Positions 44,659 to 57,735 of a stretch of 64,000 nucleotides of DNA are shown piece after piece. Where the stretch lies: the NCBI GenBank assembly GCA_033675545.1, contig JAWDGP010002657.1:141001-205000 (forward strand). Reading direction: 5' to 3'. How positions within the stretch are numbered: the stretch's first letter is position 1; every line of letters begins with the position of its first letter. Below the pieces are notes generated by a model. That model made no database searches. It worked only from the letters and a program-made list of their open reading frames with translations, and was not told the origin of the DNA. Both the position numbers and the translations under genes were made by a program. This stretch comes from Elysia crispata. Its lineage: Eukaryota > Mollusca > Gastropoda > Plakobranchidae.

Positions 44659-44780
44659 AAGAAGAAGAAGAAGAAGAAGAAGAAGAAGAAGAAGAAGAAG
44701 AAGAAGAAGAAGAAGAAGAAGAAGAAGAAGAAAAATAATAAAGCAACAACAACAACAATAACAACTACAGCAACAACAAC
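44569..44780. repeat. (AAT)n, (GAA)n and (CAA)n compound block near a splice donor
   Basis: AAT to about 44628, about 34 GAA triplets to 44731, then CAA-rich. It sits 210-420 bases inside the intron from the 44988 donor. On the gene's sense strand the long middle block is (TTC)n. Confidence 0.96.
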
Positions 44781-44987
44781 AATGGGACATACTGCCCTCT
44801 GTCAACCTTAACAGATTTTGATGTCAGGATCAATAGAGTTAGGTGAGACGAGCACTATTGGCAGAGACAGACCTATAAATAAACGAGTCTGATCTTATCA
44901 ATACGTTTATGAGTTGATTAAGAAAACTAAGGAGAATAAAACATTGTGATCTGAACCAAACGGTAGAAGACAGAAGTGGGTACTCAC

Positions 44988-47900
44988 TCGACGCCTGGTT
45001 CGGAGACCTCGGAGCAGGGAGGAAAGGCGAACTCCTGCCGCTGTCTCGGGAGAAAAATCCTCCTGGAGGGGAAATATCCACAGTTAGCGCACTCATCTCC
45101 GCTCCTGAGGGCGGCGGAGAAAATACGGGACTCCTCGGCTCATCCAGTGACCCGCCGGAGGTTAAACGACTCCTAGGGTCAGAGGTTAATGAATCTGAGG
45201 TTGTAGAAGAGCTGCTCCTTGCCTCTGGTTCTGATGTGATGGACAGATGAATGCGAGGCTCTTCGAGCGTGGCACTCAGCGACGGAGTTTTCTTGTTAGA
45301 TTTAGTTTTGCTTGACTTCTCTGATGGTTTGAGCCATTTCAAAGAATAGCTCTTCTTGTCTGGAGCCTTGCCTTCTTTCTGCTTGCCTTGAAGTTTTGGC
45401 TCTTCACGCTCCATCTTGCGTTTCTTGGTCCCCAGCACGCTGCTACTGTTGCTGGTCGCACTGTCTGTAGACAAGCTCTTCTGGTCCTGAGCTAGTGGCG
45501 AACATTTTTGCTTACTCCTGCTCTTCTCATCTCTGCTAACTTTATGCAGTTTAGTTGGTACATCTGGGCCGCCCGAGCTAGAAGTAGTAATTGGCTGTAG
45601 TGACGATGGTAAATTCCTGCCATTATTCGCTTCGCTCTCTTCGCCACCCGTCGGGATCAGGGCCGAATCTGCGGGCCGAGGTTTGGAGCTGTTAACAGCT
45701 GTGTTACCGCGAGCGGTGTCAGTGTTACTGTCAGGACTGCCTCTGAGTGTGTAGTCTCGGCAAGACTGGTCTACCGAGGCGGTGTCGAGTTGCGCTGCCT
45801 GCTGGACACACGCTGCTGCTGCTGCTGCTGCTGCATATGATGTGGAATGCGATTTAGAGGTGGATGCTAACTGATCAGACGCAACGACAGTGGCTGTAGA
45901 CGTAGATGATGAATGGGATGATGATGACGAAGTGAATGATGCTTCTCGAACGTTTCCCTTACTAGTGGTTTCCCTGAGACGAACAGAATCTGAGCTTTGG
46001 TCATTTTCTTTAGAGTACGGCTGCTCGCCATCCGCTTTCCCATGTTTGTGGAGTTTTGTCGGCGGAGTGGAATGTGTTTGATTGGTTCTCACGTCATGAG
46101 AAGATAATGATGATAATGTTGATGTTGATGAAGATGATAATGATGGTGGGATAGGCCGGTTGGAATGCGTTTCAGATTTCTTGACAACTCTCAGTTCAGC
46201 TGGTGGAGCAAAACTTATCTCAGTGGAAGCCTGTATGTAGCTCTCCCGAGTTTTCTGTGTGAGGAGAATATTCTGTCTTTCTTCTGGAGCTGGTGGTGCT
46301 GACCTCACGCTATCCGACTTCTGGACAGTCGCGCCTGAGGAAGGTTTAGATCTTGCTTCTCGAGCTGACGACCTCTGCCTCTTGCTATTCCTGGTGCCGC
46401 GAGCGAAAGGTTTAGAAAAGCCGTGTCGGCTTCCTCCGTTCTGAGTTTGCCCGAAACCTTCCCAGTCGTCAGGGAGTTTGATCTGCGACGCCTCCGTGAA
46501 GGAGAGTAAAGGTCCGCGCGGGTAGGCTGGTCGGTCCAGCGGCGACCTGGTCGCGTCGGCATCAGAGCTGGTTCGATCTCTGAACACGGGTTCCGACGGG
46601 ACGCTCATGTCATACTCGCTACAGGAGCGGAGGATGTCCTCCACACTGGGCTCCTGGGACAGCTGGACCGAGGAGTTGCTCGGGGTGCTTGGGCTCTGTC
46701 GGCGGAGCTTGAGGAGCTTGTCCAAGGACATGGCCATTCCTGAACTGTCTGTCAGGGTCTTCACTAGGGGGACACGCTTTGGCTTCCGGCCCAAACTGAA
46801 ATAGTCGTAGCTTGGTGCGGCGGCTGCACTGGCGAAGTAATATCCTCTGAAGCTGTAACATTCTCCCAACGAATCGCGGGAGGACGCAGCACGACACAGA
46901 GATCCACAGGTTGTGTGGGACTTCTTCATCTGGCACGTCACTTGTACTATGTTGGGTTGGCGGGCCGCTGCTTCAGCCTCGACATTTTCCAGAGTGTTGC
47001 TGTTGTTGCTGCCTTGTATTTGCTGCCTGGTGATAGGCCCCGCCTCCTCACTGGGTCGCTCTGGTATGGGCGGTGGTCCAGTGTCTGGCAGCTCCTCCTC
47101 CTCCTCTTCATCTACATCTCTCTGTCTCACTAGGTTAGCCCTAGTCGGGGCTCGCAGCCTTCTAGGGACGGGAACTGCGTAGATATCTTCTGTTTTAGGC
47201 CCGAGTTTGACAGGACGAGCAACTTCGCCTAGCTGTGCTGCAGCGGCTGCTGTTGTACATCCAATGTTTGCATTTCCTGTGGTTCTTTGTCCTCCTGTTG
47301 AACCAACCAAAGATACAGTTGGTGGAGTTATTGTGGTTGTGTTCTTTTGTGGTTGATTATGAGGTAATTTTGGCGCTTCTTGGTCCCTTTTTAGAGGATC
47401 GATTGGTGAAATCTGACTGCCGTCAGATGTGACAGTTGAAGTGGAGGACGCAACACTCAATCTGTCGTTTTCTTTCACATCATTTCTTTCCGTCTCTTCT
47501 TCTTTTGATAAAACGTTGGTCCGTGTATTTTTAACAGCAATATTTGACTGAAGTGATGGCTTTGTGTCTTTATGCGCGTTCTTAGAATTTGGCGACTCCT
47601 TATTTAAATCATTTAAGATCTTGGTGCCAGCCTCGTCTCTGATAGCTGCTGTGTCTGATCCATGGCCTCTGGATCCGTTAACTGGGTTCACAACAGGTGT
47701 CTCAGGCTGTCTTGTCTCGGACACGATAGATACAGACCCGCCATCAGAACCTGCGGTAAACGCGTTGTCCTTCTTGAAGTGGACGGTGGCGTCAACTGTT
47801 GATGATGGAGACTGAGCTTTCTTGTCCCTGAATGAGATTTTTCTAGGTCGAGCATCCGATCCTGAGCTGCTAACTCGAGCGCTTGATGACTGGTTCCCCA

Positions 47901-49305
47901 TGTTTGGGACTTCAGTCCTAATGTTTGCACTGTTCTGGCTGCAAGTGTTGCAAGCTCCACCATCAAACTTGTCAGATTTCTTGCAGCCAGCTAGATCTAT
48001 GGAGCCATTGCTGTGTGTAGCGGTTACTGCAGCCCCTGTAGCGTCATCCCTAACTCGATCTCCAGTTCGATTGTGCGAAAAATACTCCGTGTCACTGTCC
48101 CTGCGCCCTTCTATGGCACTGTTGGGAGAAATCCTGGCTTCAGCAGCGGCGTTCAGTGAGACGGTACCGCCAACAGCTGCACCCTTCTCTAGCGTGACAT
48201 CATCTTTATCGCCTGACTGCCTCCGATCGCCTTGAGAGTCAGCACCGCTTCCATCATCGCCGCCTGCTCTAAGCCTCACTGAATGGTCGCCGGTGGTGTT
48301 GAATGTAGGAGCAGTAGCCGTGACGCCTTCCTCGCTCCGCCAGCCCCCACCACCACCACCACCACCACGCCCGCTGCATATCTTACCTACACCGCTGCTG
48401 TGGCGAGTCTCACGCGCGCTGCATCCGTCGCTCCTCACGCTGAGAGAGTGTAGCGCGCGCGAGCAGTGCTCACCACCTCCCTCCTCCTCCTTCCCGCCCG
48501 GCTCGCTGCTGTCCCAAGGTGCCACCGCCGCCTCCCCTCTCCTGCAGCCTGTCGACCGTGCAGGACCGCTCAGCCCGGCAGCTGATGATGTAGCTGTGGT
48601 GTGAGACGGCGGACCAATACGAAGAGTTTCCTCTCGTCTGTCTATCGCCTGTTCCTGTCCCGTGCGACAACCCCTCTCCTCCTGGATCTCAACAGGCTTT
48701 TCCACCATTTTCCTCTCGCCCCCTCGCTCCCTGCTGCCTTGTTCCAGAGTGCAGCCTAACCCCCCTTCCTCCCCCAGCACACGCCCCAGTCTGGGAACTG
48801 CACCCAAAACATTATTATAGTCCGTGTCTGGGAATCGAATCACGCCCTTTGCGGTGTCGGTCTGCTTTGAAAGGCCACCAGCTGCTAGTGCTAGTTGGGT
48901 TGCTTTCGAGAATCTAGTAGCATTATCAGGCGCTTTATGGCCGTTACTGTCGCTATTATTGTTGTTGTTGTTATCACCGTTATTGGTCGGTATGTGGGCG
49001 ATTCTCACATCCACGCTACCGTCTATGTTTGTCTGTGAGAATATCGGAACTATAACGGCTCGATACTGCCCGCCTCTCCCTCGCCCATTCCGACCCGACA
49101 ACTGCCAGACTGGAGGAAGCTGGCGGCGTTTCGGCGGTAGATTTGAACTCTGGTTTGAGTTTAGAGGTTTACGTTGATGTTGAGGCTGAGATTTGCATAG
49201 CTTCTGATTCTGTTGCTGCTGGTGTAGTTGTTGTTTCTCCTGGTGCTGTAGATCGTGTTTTCGATACATGTGGGACTGGTGAACCGGATATGGGACACAA
49301 TCCAT
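44988..49305 (-). CDS. Giant coding exon: N-terminal region of a DLC1/STARD13-like RhoGAP (1439 codons plus 1 nt)
   Basis: One open frame runs from ATG 49305-49303 to a strong donor (exon ends 44988, intron begins GTGAGTACCC, phase 1). The frame stays open past the donor until 44839, but that tail of about 49 residues is read-through into intron. The ATG is the first in-frame one: an in-frame TGA lies at 49494-49492, and the context is good (G at -3 and +4). The protein is low-complexity and probably disordered. It has a Gln/His-rich stretch (about 20-44), a short less biased block (about 80-107), an Asn run (112-117), a Gly run, acidic residues before an SH3-type ligand PPPIPERP (744-751), an LD-like motif SLDKLLKL (860-867), a poly-Ala run (about 1157), a basic KKRKMER stretch (about 1290) and a Ser/Pro-rich end. 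No catalytic domain is visible. Assignment to the DLC family rests on exact phase joining to the SAM exons downstream. DLC proteins switch off RhoA/Cdc42 at focal adhesions, and long N-terminal extensions are known in vertebrate DLC1 isoform 1. The coding call is firm; the family link is inferred. Confidence 0.82.
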
Positions 49306-49495
49306 ATCCGTCACGGTAGAACCGGTTTGGTAGTTGAGTCCACCCAGACTGAGCTCTTCTCTACAGCTTTGTAGGCCATTGGAAACTAGAACTTCAGAAA
49401 CTAACCTTAGGGCATGATAGACTCGAAAGTTCCCAAGGTTTAGTGTTATAAAACCAGGGCTCACGAAACTATGACCCGTTCTTTGCTTGGATCAA
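49306..49495 (-). other. 5' UTR part of the giant exon, behind a predicted acceptor
   Basis: On the minus strand a run of T (49511-49500) followed by CCAG forms a good splice acceptor, with the exon starting at 49495. That leaves 190 nt of leader before the ATG at 49305. An in-frame TGA at 49494-49492 closes the frame at the exon edge, so the ORF cannot extend upstream within this exon. A non-coding first exon further right is therefore expected; I could not find it. If the acceptor is wrong, the leader could start elsewhere, but the ATG choice would not change. Confidence 0.55.
49311..49379 (-). promoter_or_regulatory. Upstream ORF of 22 codons in the leader
   Basis: ATG at 49379-49377 (context CCAATGG) opens a 22-codon frame that ends at TGA 49313-49311, five bases before the main ATG and in another frame. 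A second, two-codon uORF (ATG CCC TAA) lies at 49415-49407. Short uORFs ending just before a main start are a known way of lowering translation. That this one works so is inference. Confidence 0.4.
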
Positions 49496-52080
49496 CTGGA
49501 AAAAAAAAAACTTAATCTTTCACAGCTTGCTTCCCCGCTGTTCATATCTTTCTACTTCAACTCAAGTCAAAAGATGTCAGAAATCAGGGGAGTTTACACA
49601 GTTTCTGCAATCGCCCTGGTTTTAATATCTTCTAAAAAAAAAAAAACTAAAGATAACAAACAAACAAAATTAAAGCGATGAAAATCAAACTCTATTTAGA
49701 AACCTGAAATCACTCTAAATTCACTGATGCACACTGCTATATAATCCAACCCTTGGCCATGGGGAATTCTAAATACAGTAAGTTACGCACCAACCTGGAA
49801 TCCGTCAGAAATCACGAAATCTCGAGCACACACCTCTCATTATTCTTCACCATTTTAGCACTGAATGTAGAAAAAACTAAAAAACATGTATTTCCGTATA
49901 AACCTCTGACTCTCGTGATTCGATTTGACTAAGACTTGTTTCTATGCATCTTACTTCACGGACAAACTTGGACGAGATGGTATGACTTTAAGTGCCAGTC
50001 TTAAAGTCGTTATCCCCAGCATAAAATTGAATGACTAGAATGAGGAGGAGTTTTATGAAAATCATCAACACTTGTTCGAATTTTCTTTCCACAAAAGAAG
50101 GGAGTTTTATGGAAAAGATGAGAAATTGGCGACAAAATTATTGCTGTATGTAACAACGTGCACACGCTGTAAGTACAATCATAGGTAGAGATGAGAAATT
50201 GGCGACAAAATTATTGTTATATGTAACTACGTGGTACGCTGTAAGTACAATCATATTACATGTTGCCCGTCTGTCGACATGGCTATTATACGGGCTCTTG
50301 AGATGGGGGGACAAGACGAGACCAGATCTAGGCTAGTGAGCAGTTCATTCTCTCAGAGTTGCTGCGCTTTGTTAATATCAGTACACACAGATTGTGGGAG
50401 ATTGTGGGCTTGACAAATACAGTGTGGGCAGTGCGCTGTCTACTGTAAACATTGGTACTGACAGTAGCATCTCTACAGCACACACTGGAAGGCGGTTGTC
50501 CGGAGATAGTAGTTTTGTTCTTCGAGGAATTTCACGTCTCCTAAGTTGTTTTCCGGTAAATTATGTAAAGTGTATCAATGATATCTAATATTATGACGAG
50601 CATAAATAACACATATTTAAGTTGAAGGAGAGAGAGAAAGAGAGAGAGGGAGAGAGGGGGGGGGAGAGAGAGAGAAAGAGAGACAGACCAGTTGAAAACG
50701 AATGAACTTTACGGGAGAATCACTGAAATCATGAGTGGAGGACCAGCGGGACAGCCACACACCATGTTTCATGACAGTCAGAACAAGAAATAATAAATAC
50801 ATGTACAAGGAAGTAATTGGGAACATTGAACTCCAGCTGGACACCTGGGGGCTGAGACAATAAACAACTAGCTGAAGGCAAGACCTCTGTCTTTGTCTCT
50901 GTCTGGATGGGAATCTGGGTATGAAACAACAACAAGCCTCGAGACAGTCGGGCCCGGAGCTCTACAGACACGACATGTCTGTCACGTGACAGGGGTGAAA
51001 TACACAGTGTTTACACTGGACGGGCATGAATGCTGGGAAGTACTGACTGATGCCATGTCATGATGGTATCATATACTAATACTGAACCCAGCGACTGAGC
51101 TTTAGGCTAGACCTGGACAACCCTTGGATCACCAAGCAGCCAATACGTGAACTGTCAATGATTTTGATAGAACTTTCATCTAGAGTAGCTTGGGCGCATC
51201 CCGACGGCGCAGGTGGAGGAGCTGGAAGACTCTAGGCCTATCGCTTCTCCCACGCGATCCACTCATCTGGCTGGCGAGCGGCAACATTTCAAATGGTTTC
51301 AATTTCTACAGTGTCGTCAAGTCAGTTCTACACGACTACACACAAGAAACCATATCACCAGAGGCGTCGGTTGGTTCTCGCGTTGACACTGACTGGTCCT
51401 AGATCCTGAGGGTAGGATCACACATAATCAGACTTATGGTGGCTTGACGAAAGCATCACACTAAATTAGATTTTGCAGCAAAATATTACTTTCAACAGGT
51501 CAAAGCTACGTCAAGCATGGCCATCTGTTTCCACACACTGCATTGTTTATCGCATCTTACTCAACCACATACTCCTCCGACCCTCGAACTATGCAGAGGT
51601 GAAAATGGAGTTATCTTTTCTTTTTCCTACTTTTCTGCTATCCAGAGATAAATCAAAACAGCTTTTATCAACCTACGTAATTATCAGTAAATCTATCATT
51701 TTAACTGTCTATATCCCTCGACCTAGGCGTATTTCTCTCCACCCAGACACATTTGTGTGCCAACCCTCATTGAATCCAACACAAAACCTCAATTCTTGAT
51801 CCTAAACCTAAGGTTAAGAATTGTCCTGCCTTCCTAAGCTACCAGTAAGCCAACTTCATTTCGCTCTTCACTCATCTTTCCTCTCCCTGTCTGTTAAATA
51901 GGTCCATGTTTTCCTATGAAACCTCTGCTCCGTGAAGACAAAGCTACCGTTTAGTGCCCCATCCTGGCACGCGGTCGAGCTCTGACCGCGACCAAGCAGC
52001 ATCTGGTCGCGTGACTAGCAGCGGTCAGTCACAGGACAAGGAGACCAGGTCTGGGCACAATCAGGTTTATCGTCCAGGCC
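49496..52080. other. Upstream flank or first intron, no gene recognised
   Basis: Unique, mostly AT-rich sequence. It holds the acceptor of the giant exon at its left edge, a 73-bp duplication at 50117-50255 and a purine-rich patch at 50629-50685. The expected 5' non-coding exon was not found by eye. Confidence 0.5.
50117..50255. repeat. 73-bp tandem duplication, diverged
   Basis: Two copies share GATGAGAAATTGGCGACAAA, ATTATTG-TATATGTAAC and GCTGTAAGTACAATCAT, with several substitutions and a small indel. Confidence 0.9.
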
Positions 52081-52935
<855 letters not shown>

Positions 52936-53027
<92 letters not shown>

Positions 53028-53032
53028 CTCTT
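52936..53032. repeat. (CTGT)n then (CT)n, inverted relative to the preceding (GA)n/(GACA)n
   Basis: CTGT units followed by about 80 bp of CT. With copy 2's GA tract (52569-52640) it forms an inverted repeat with about 300 bases between the arms. Confidence 0.93.
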
Positions 53033-55071
53033 TCTCTGCCTCCCCACCAATGCGTGCTACACACGGATTTAAATTTACATTACTTATTGATGTAGCTTCT
53101 TCCCTTCTTCAAAAATAAAAAAAGCAGGTCATGAACTTAAACATTAGCTAACTCTCTCCTCCCCCCCCCCCCCCGCCCCCTTCCACGCACATCTTGGATC
53201 TTGATCTAGTAGTTGAAACCGGTGTGTCTCCACGCCCACCTGAAGACAATAATCTAAGCGAGCTGCTTAATTTATTGTCGGAGCTTAAAAACTCGAAACT
53301 ACGGGCGATACCGATATTAAAATGCAGCCTTTGATTTCCAGCGTGTACTCACACGTGCGAAGAATGCCACTGGGTGATTCCCCCCTCCTCCCATTCACAA
53401 CTGCCACTTATTGATTTGAACCACGAGTGTGAGATGGCAGGGACTTCGAAACTCTGGCTGCACTGAGTTCACAAAAATTCCTTACCACACAATGTTTGTG
53501 GCGACTGCAAAAAACATACTTGATGGCCGGAAACAATCGATGTGACGGTAGTGGTAAGATGGGCGATACATTGCGGGCTGTGGGACCACATCAGCTGATA
53601 TCTCCGATCCGTGTCATCGCTGTGGTAGCAGGTGCTCGCAGCCGAAGCATTGATTTTGTGCTAATGACAAAAGTTATGTCACCACAGGTTCCGGAAGCTA
53701 GAAGGACGTCCCTTCGTTTCGTCCCGAGAAAAACTTTTGTAAAGGGCTAGTCGAGTCAACGCTCTGCTACCACCCTCCACCATCTCTCTCTCTCTCTCTC
53801 TCTCTCCTGATCACCCGTTTTAAAACTTCCTTGTTGAGCAAATCTGCAGAATACCAGCCCTACATTGGCAGTTCCACATACTTCAAGCATCCAATCACAG
53901 AACAGCCAATTTATTGGGAGCTTACAGTGACTATTAATAGAGCTTACTGATGTAGTGAATCATAGACATTAGAAAATTAGTAGTACACGAAACTCTCCAT
54001 TTTTCCTCCCCTCCTGTAGAGAAACCTAAGACACTAAGATGGTTGAGATGAGTGCCGGCTGTCATGACCATCATACCCTAAGATTGACAAACGGCGAAAC
54101 TCGAAATATAAAGCCCGAGACAAGAACAGAGGCTACACTCTCGTCAAATAAAGAACAGCAAGTGAATACAGTCGTGTTCTCATAGAGTGTGGACAGATTT
54201 CGCGATCCATAGTTCCGGGAAATGAAATAAAATGTTTATTGCAACTGAACTGATAAATTCCACAGCTGTCGAATGCTATCCAGGCGTTTGTAATATTTAT
54301 CTGGAACAAATCATTCCTTTTCAGATTTGTCAAGATTAGATTAAACCTAAGACAATATAGTTTGTCCTCATACATCTTTTAAACATGCTTAGATAACAAA
54401 GTACAAGGGAAAAAAACACTCACAAAAAAAAAAAAAAAAACAACCTTCAATGAACCATCCCCCAAACTTGGCCCTAACAGTCCCGCTAAATTGCTTGACA
54501 TGTATTCCCACACTTCGCTATCACTTCAAACAGGAGAAACAGATAAAGGCTGTCCGCGGGGTTAATCAGTACCTGAGGCAAACTTTCCATGCACTGGCCC
54601 AGAGCTCGGCTTGCTTAGACTTAGATCGGCGCTCTGTGTCTGTTAGTGTTGATGGGCGCTCAGAAACAGCGCCTCTAGAACTAAGGAGATCAAAGACAGA
54701 TCGATATAGAGGATCAATAAAAGAATATCGGAGAAAACCGTAGGAGGATCTCTCTCTCCCCCCCCCCCCCCATACCACGCCATGAAGTCCTCCCAGAACT
54801 ATACTGCTTGATTCCCAAACGGGCGAGTTTGGTCTCAACATGCGTCTCTATTCTCTAGTCTATCACGAGGCTATGAACAGAAGAATTCTCCTTATACAAT
54901 GTTTCCTATTGAATGTGTATCTGGTTCTAATGACGGAGCCAAATAGTTTACAACAAACAGTCACTGAAAGAAGCAAAAGAGGAAGGCATGTTTGTGTGTA
55001 TGTATGTGTGTGTGTGTGCTCAGCCGTCGACCAGTGTATGCAGTCTGTAGCTTGAGTCGGATCCTGTAGTA
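53033..55071. other. Unique sequence, no gene recognised
   Basis: Holds C runs at 53160-53175 and 54760-54772, a short (CT)n at 53782-53806 and an A run at 54424-54440. An 84-codon + frame at 53496-53750 has no recognisable motif. Confidence 0.5.
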
Positions 55072-55275
55072 CTAGATCTATCTAGTGGGTCTCTACAGAT
55101 CTCTACATTCACCGGCACTAGATCTATCTAGTGGGTCTCTACAGATCTCTACATTCACTGGCACTAGATCTATCTAGTGGGTCTCTACAGATCTCTACAT
55201 TCACCGGCACTAGATCTATCTAGTGGGTCTCTACAGATCTCTACATTCACCGGCACTAGATCTATGCAGATATGG
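55072..55275. repeat. 46-bp minisatellite, 4.3 copies, with a hairpin at each junction
   Basis: The unit is CTAGATCTATCTAGTGGGTC then TCTACAGATCTCTACATTCA and CCGGCA. From the second unit on, CACTAGA-TCTA-TCTAGTG forms a perfect 7-bp stem with a 4-nt loop. Confidence 0.95.
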
Positions 55276-56400
55276 AGCATTCATTAGCACTGCTCTATAA
55301 ATAGAACTGATAGAATGAACACTGCTTAAGATTATACTCCATCAATTATTTCTATCAATCTGTAGATTAGAAACTTACGTTTCCTGTGAACTACACTGAG
55401 TTGATAAGGTCAAAGTTAAACATAAACAGAATATTATTTAAATCACCGTCCGAGCCGTTTTCTTGATTTATCTTTACTCACATGACGATGTTCTGACACT
55501 GAAGCACTTGAGTAAGTTAAAGGTTAGCTACAGTTTAAAAAAAGGTAAAAAAAAAATATCTAAAGAAATATACATGAATTCACCTGCTTTTATTGCAGGT
55601 AACCTCGATTGTAAAAAAAAACTTGTAAAGAAAAACAACTTGATAATCCTCGGATCGGGAGTCGAGTTCGTGGAATCATCCCCTCACGAGGCTCGGACCA
55701 AACTAGTACCATCCATACCGGGCACAGTGAAGTAAACAATCTTTGATGTCATTAAGTCTTGGTTCGAGCTAGAAGTCGAGAGAAGATAAAAGTCTGTAGA
55801 TCTCGAGAGAAAAATCTGGAGCCTGACTAACACAAGGCTAACCTGAGGAGCTAACACGCTTGGAGTAAGTGTTGACTGTTGAGAGACCAGGAGACAGGGC
55901 AGGCGTGGCATCATAAATAAACCTGTTGCTATCTCTCTCCCTCTCTCTCCCTCCACCAGGGACAGCAGCCTGGTCTATACACGACGTGAATCGCTACATC
56001 CCGACTGGGGCACGACGGTAGCGCGGCGAGTCGAGACCGTGCCAGCTTATCTACATCTCAGCTACATCTAACACTAACACTAACACTAACAGGACTTGGA
56101 CGAGCTAGAGCAGCAGCTACACTCAACTCTTAGCCTGGGCCCTAGCTTGAAGAGATTAGGATACCTTTGAACTATCGATACATACAGCGCACAGACAAAA
56201 CGCGAAATGACAGACAAGACTTGCACAAAGCAGTTTGACTTTTCTAACCTGCCCTAGGTCTGTTCCAGGTTTAACTTCGGCCTTTAGAGAGAAAGATCGT
56301 CTCTCTTTCTTTGTTATCTTAATTTTCCCATCAAAAAGCGACATCTAATGGAAATTACAATCACACGAACATAGCTCTGAATGAAATACACTGGTCACAA
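55276..56400. other. Unique sequence, no gene recognised
   Basis: Contains CTAACA short repeats at about 56065-56090 and no supported frame. Confidence 0.5.
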
Positions 56401-57735
56401 TCACACATACAAGCAGTTATAAGAATTCTTAATTTGATCTACAGGCCAAAATCACTCACACGGAGAAATGAACCGCATCTTTTGGTCAGTTGGACACACG
56501 CACAAAGATTTCTGATTCTTATCCAATGGTCACTATCACACGCACAAAGATTTCTGATTCTTATCCAATGGTCACTATCACACGCACAAAGATTTCTGAT
56601 TCTTATCCATTGGTCACTATCACACACACACACACATAGCGGAAACTTTTCCTCATGTTAGAAGCACACAATCACGTTTTTTTTTTATTTTTATTCCATA
56701 AAACAAACAAAAGATACTGAATCTCATCCACTGGTCAAAATCAAATACATACACATACACACACCCACACACACATTCTTCTGAATCTCAATCAATAGTT
56801 ACAATCACACACAGACAGCTCTCCATCTCATCCTTAAGTAAGAAAAACTCCGATTCTTACACGCTAGTGAATCACACACACACACACACACAGAGTTTTG
56901 AATCTTACCATCTGGTCAATCACACACACACACAGTTTTGAATCTTACCATCTGGTCAATCACACACACACACACAGTTTTGAATCTTACCATCTGGTCA
57001 ATCACACACACACACAGAGAGTTTTGAATCTCACCAACTGGTCAATCACACACACACACAGTTTTGAATCTCACCAACTAGTCAATCACACACACACACA
57101 CAGTTTTGAATCTAAGCAACTGGTCAACCACACACACACACACAGAGTTTTGAATCTCACCAACTAGTCAATCACACACACACACACAGTTTTGAATCTA
57201 AGCAACTGGTCAACCACACACATACACACAGTTTTGAATCTAAGCAACTTGTCAACCACACACACACACACAGAGTTTTGAATCTAAGCAACTGGTCAAC
57301 CACACACACACACACAGTTTTGAATCTAAGCAACTGGTCAACCACACACACACAGTTTTGAATCTAAGCAACTGGTCAACCACACACACACACACAGTTT
57401 TGAATCTAAGCAACTGGTCAACCACACACACACACACACAGTTTTGAATCTTACCATCTGGTCAATCACACACACACACAGTTTTGAATCTTACCATCCG
57501 GTCAATCACACACAGAGTTCTGAATCTCACCAACTAGTCAATCACACACACACACAGTTCTGAATCTCACCAACTGGTCAATCACACACACACACACACA
57601 CAGTTCTGAATCTCACCAATTGGTCAATCACACACACACAGAGAGTTCTGAATCTCACCAGCTAGTCAATCATACACACACACATAGATTTCTTACTCTC
57701 AACAACTAGTCAATCACACACACACACAGAGTTCT
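56401..57735. repeat. Minisatellite built around (CA)n, unit about 42-48 bp
   Basis: Left part (56463-56625): four 42-bp units with TTTCTGATTCTTATCCAATG and GTCACTATCACACGC. Right part (56870-57735): about 19 units with GTTTTGAATCTAAGCAACTG or GTTTTGAATCTCACCAACTA, then GTCAA(T/C)CACACA and a (CA)n of variable length. The middle is diverged. All share a GAATCT-TGGTCA-CACACA plan. Confidence 0.9.

Noticed and set aside
44839-44987. C-terminal tail of the long open frame (about 49 residues, hydrophobic-looking)
   Set aside because: It follows a strong GTGAGTACCC donor at 44987, and the phase fits the SAM exon. The tail is intron read-through.
49306-49464. Longer N-terminus starting at 49464
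   Set aside because: The codon there is GTG, not ATG. The first in-frame ATG is at 49305-49303.
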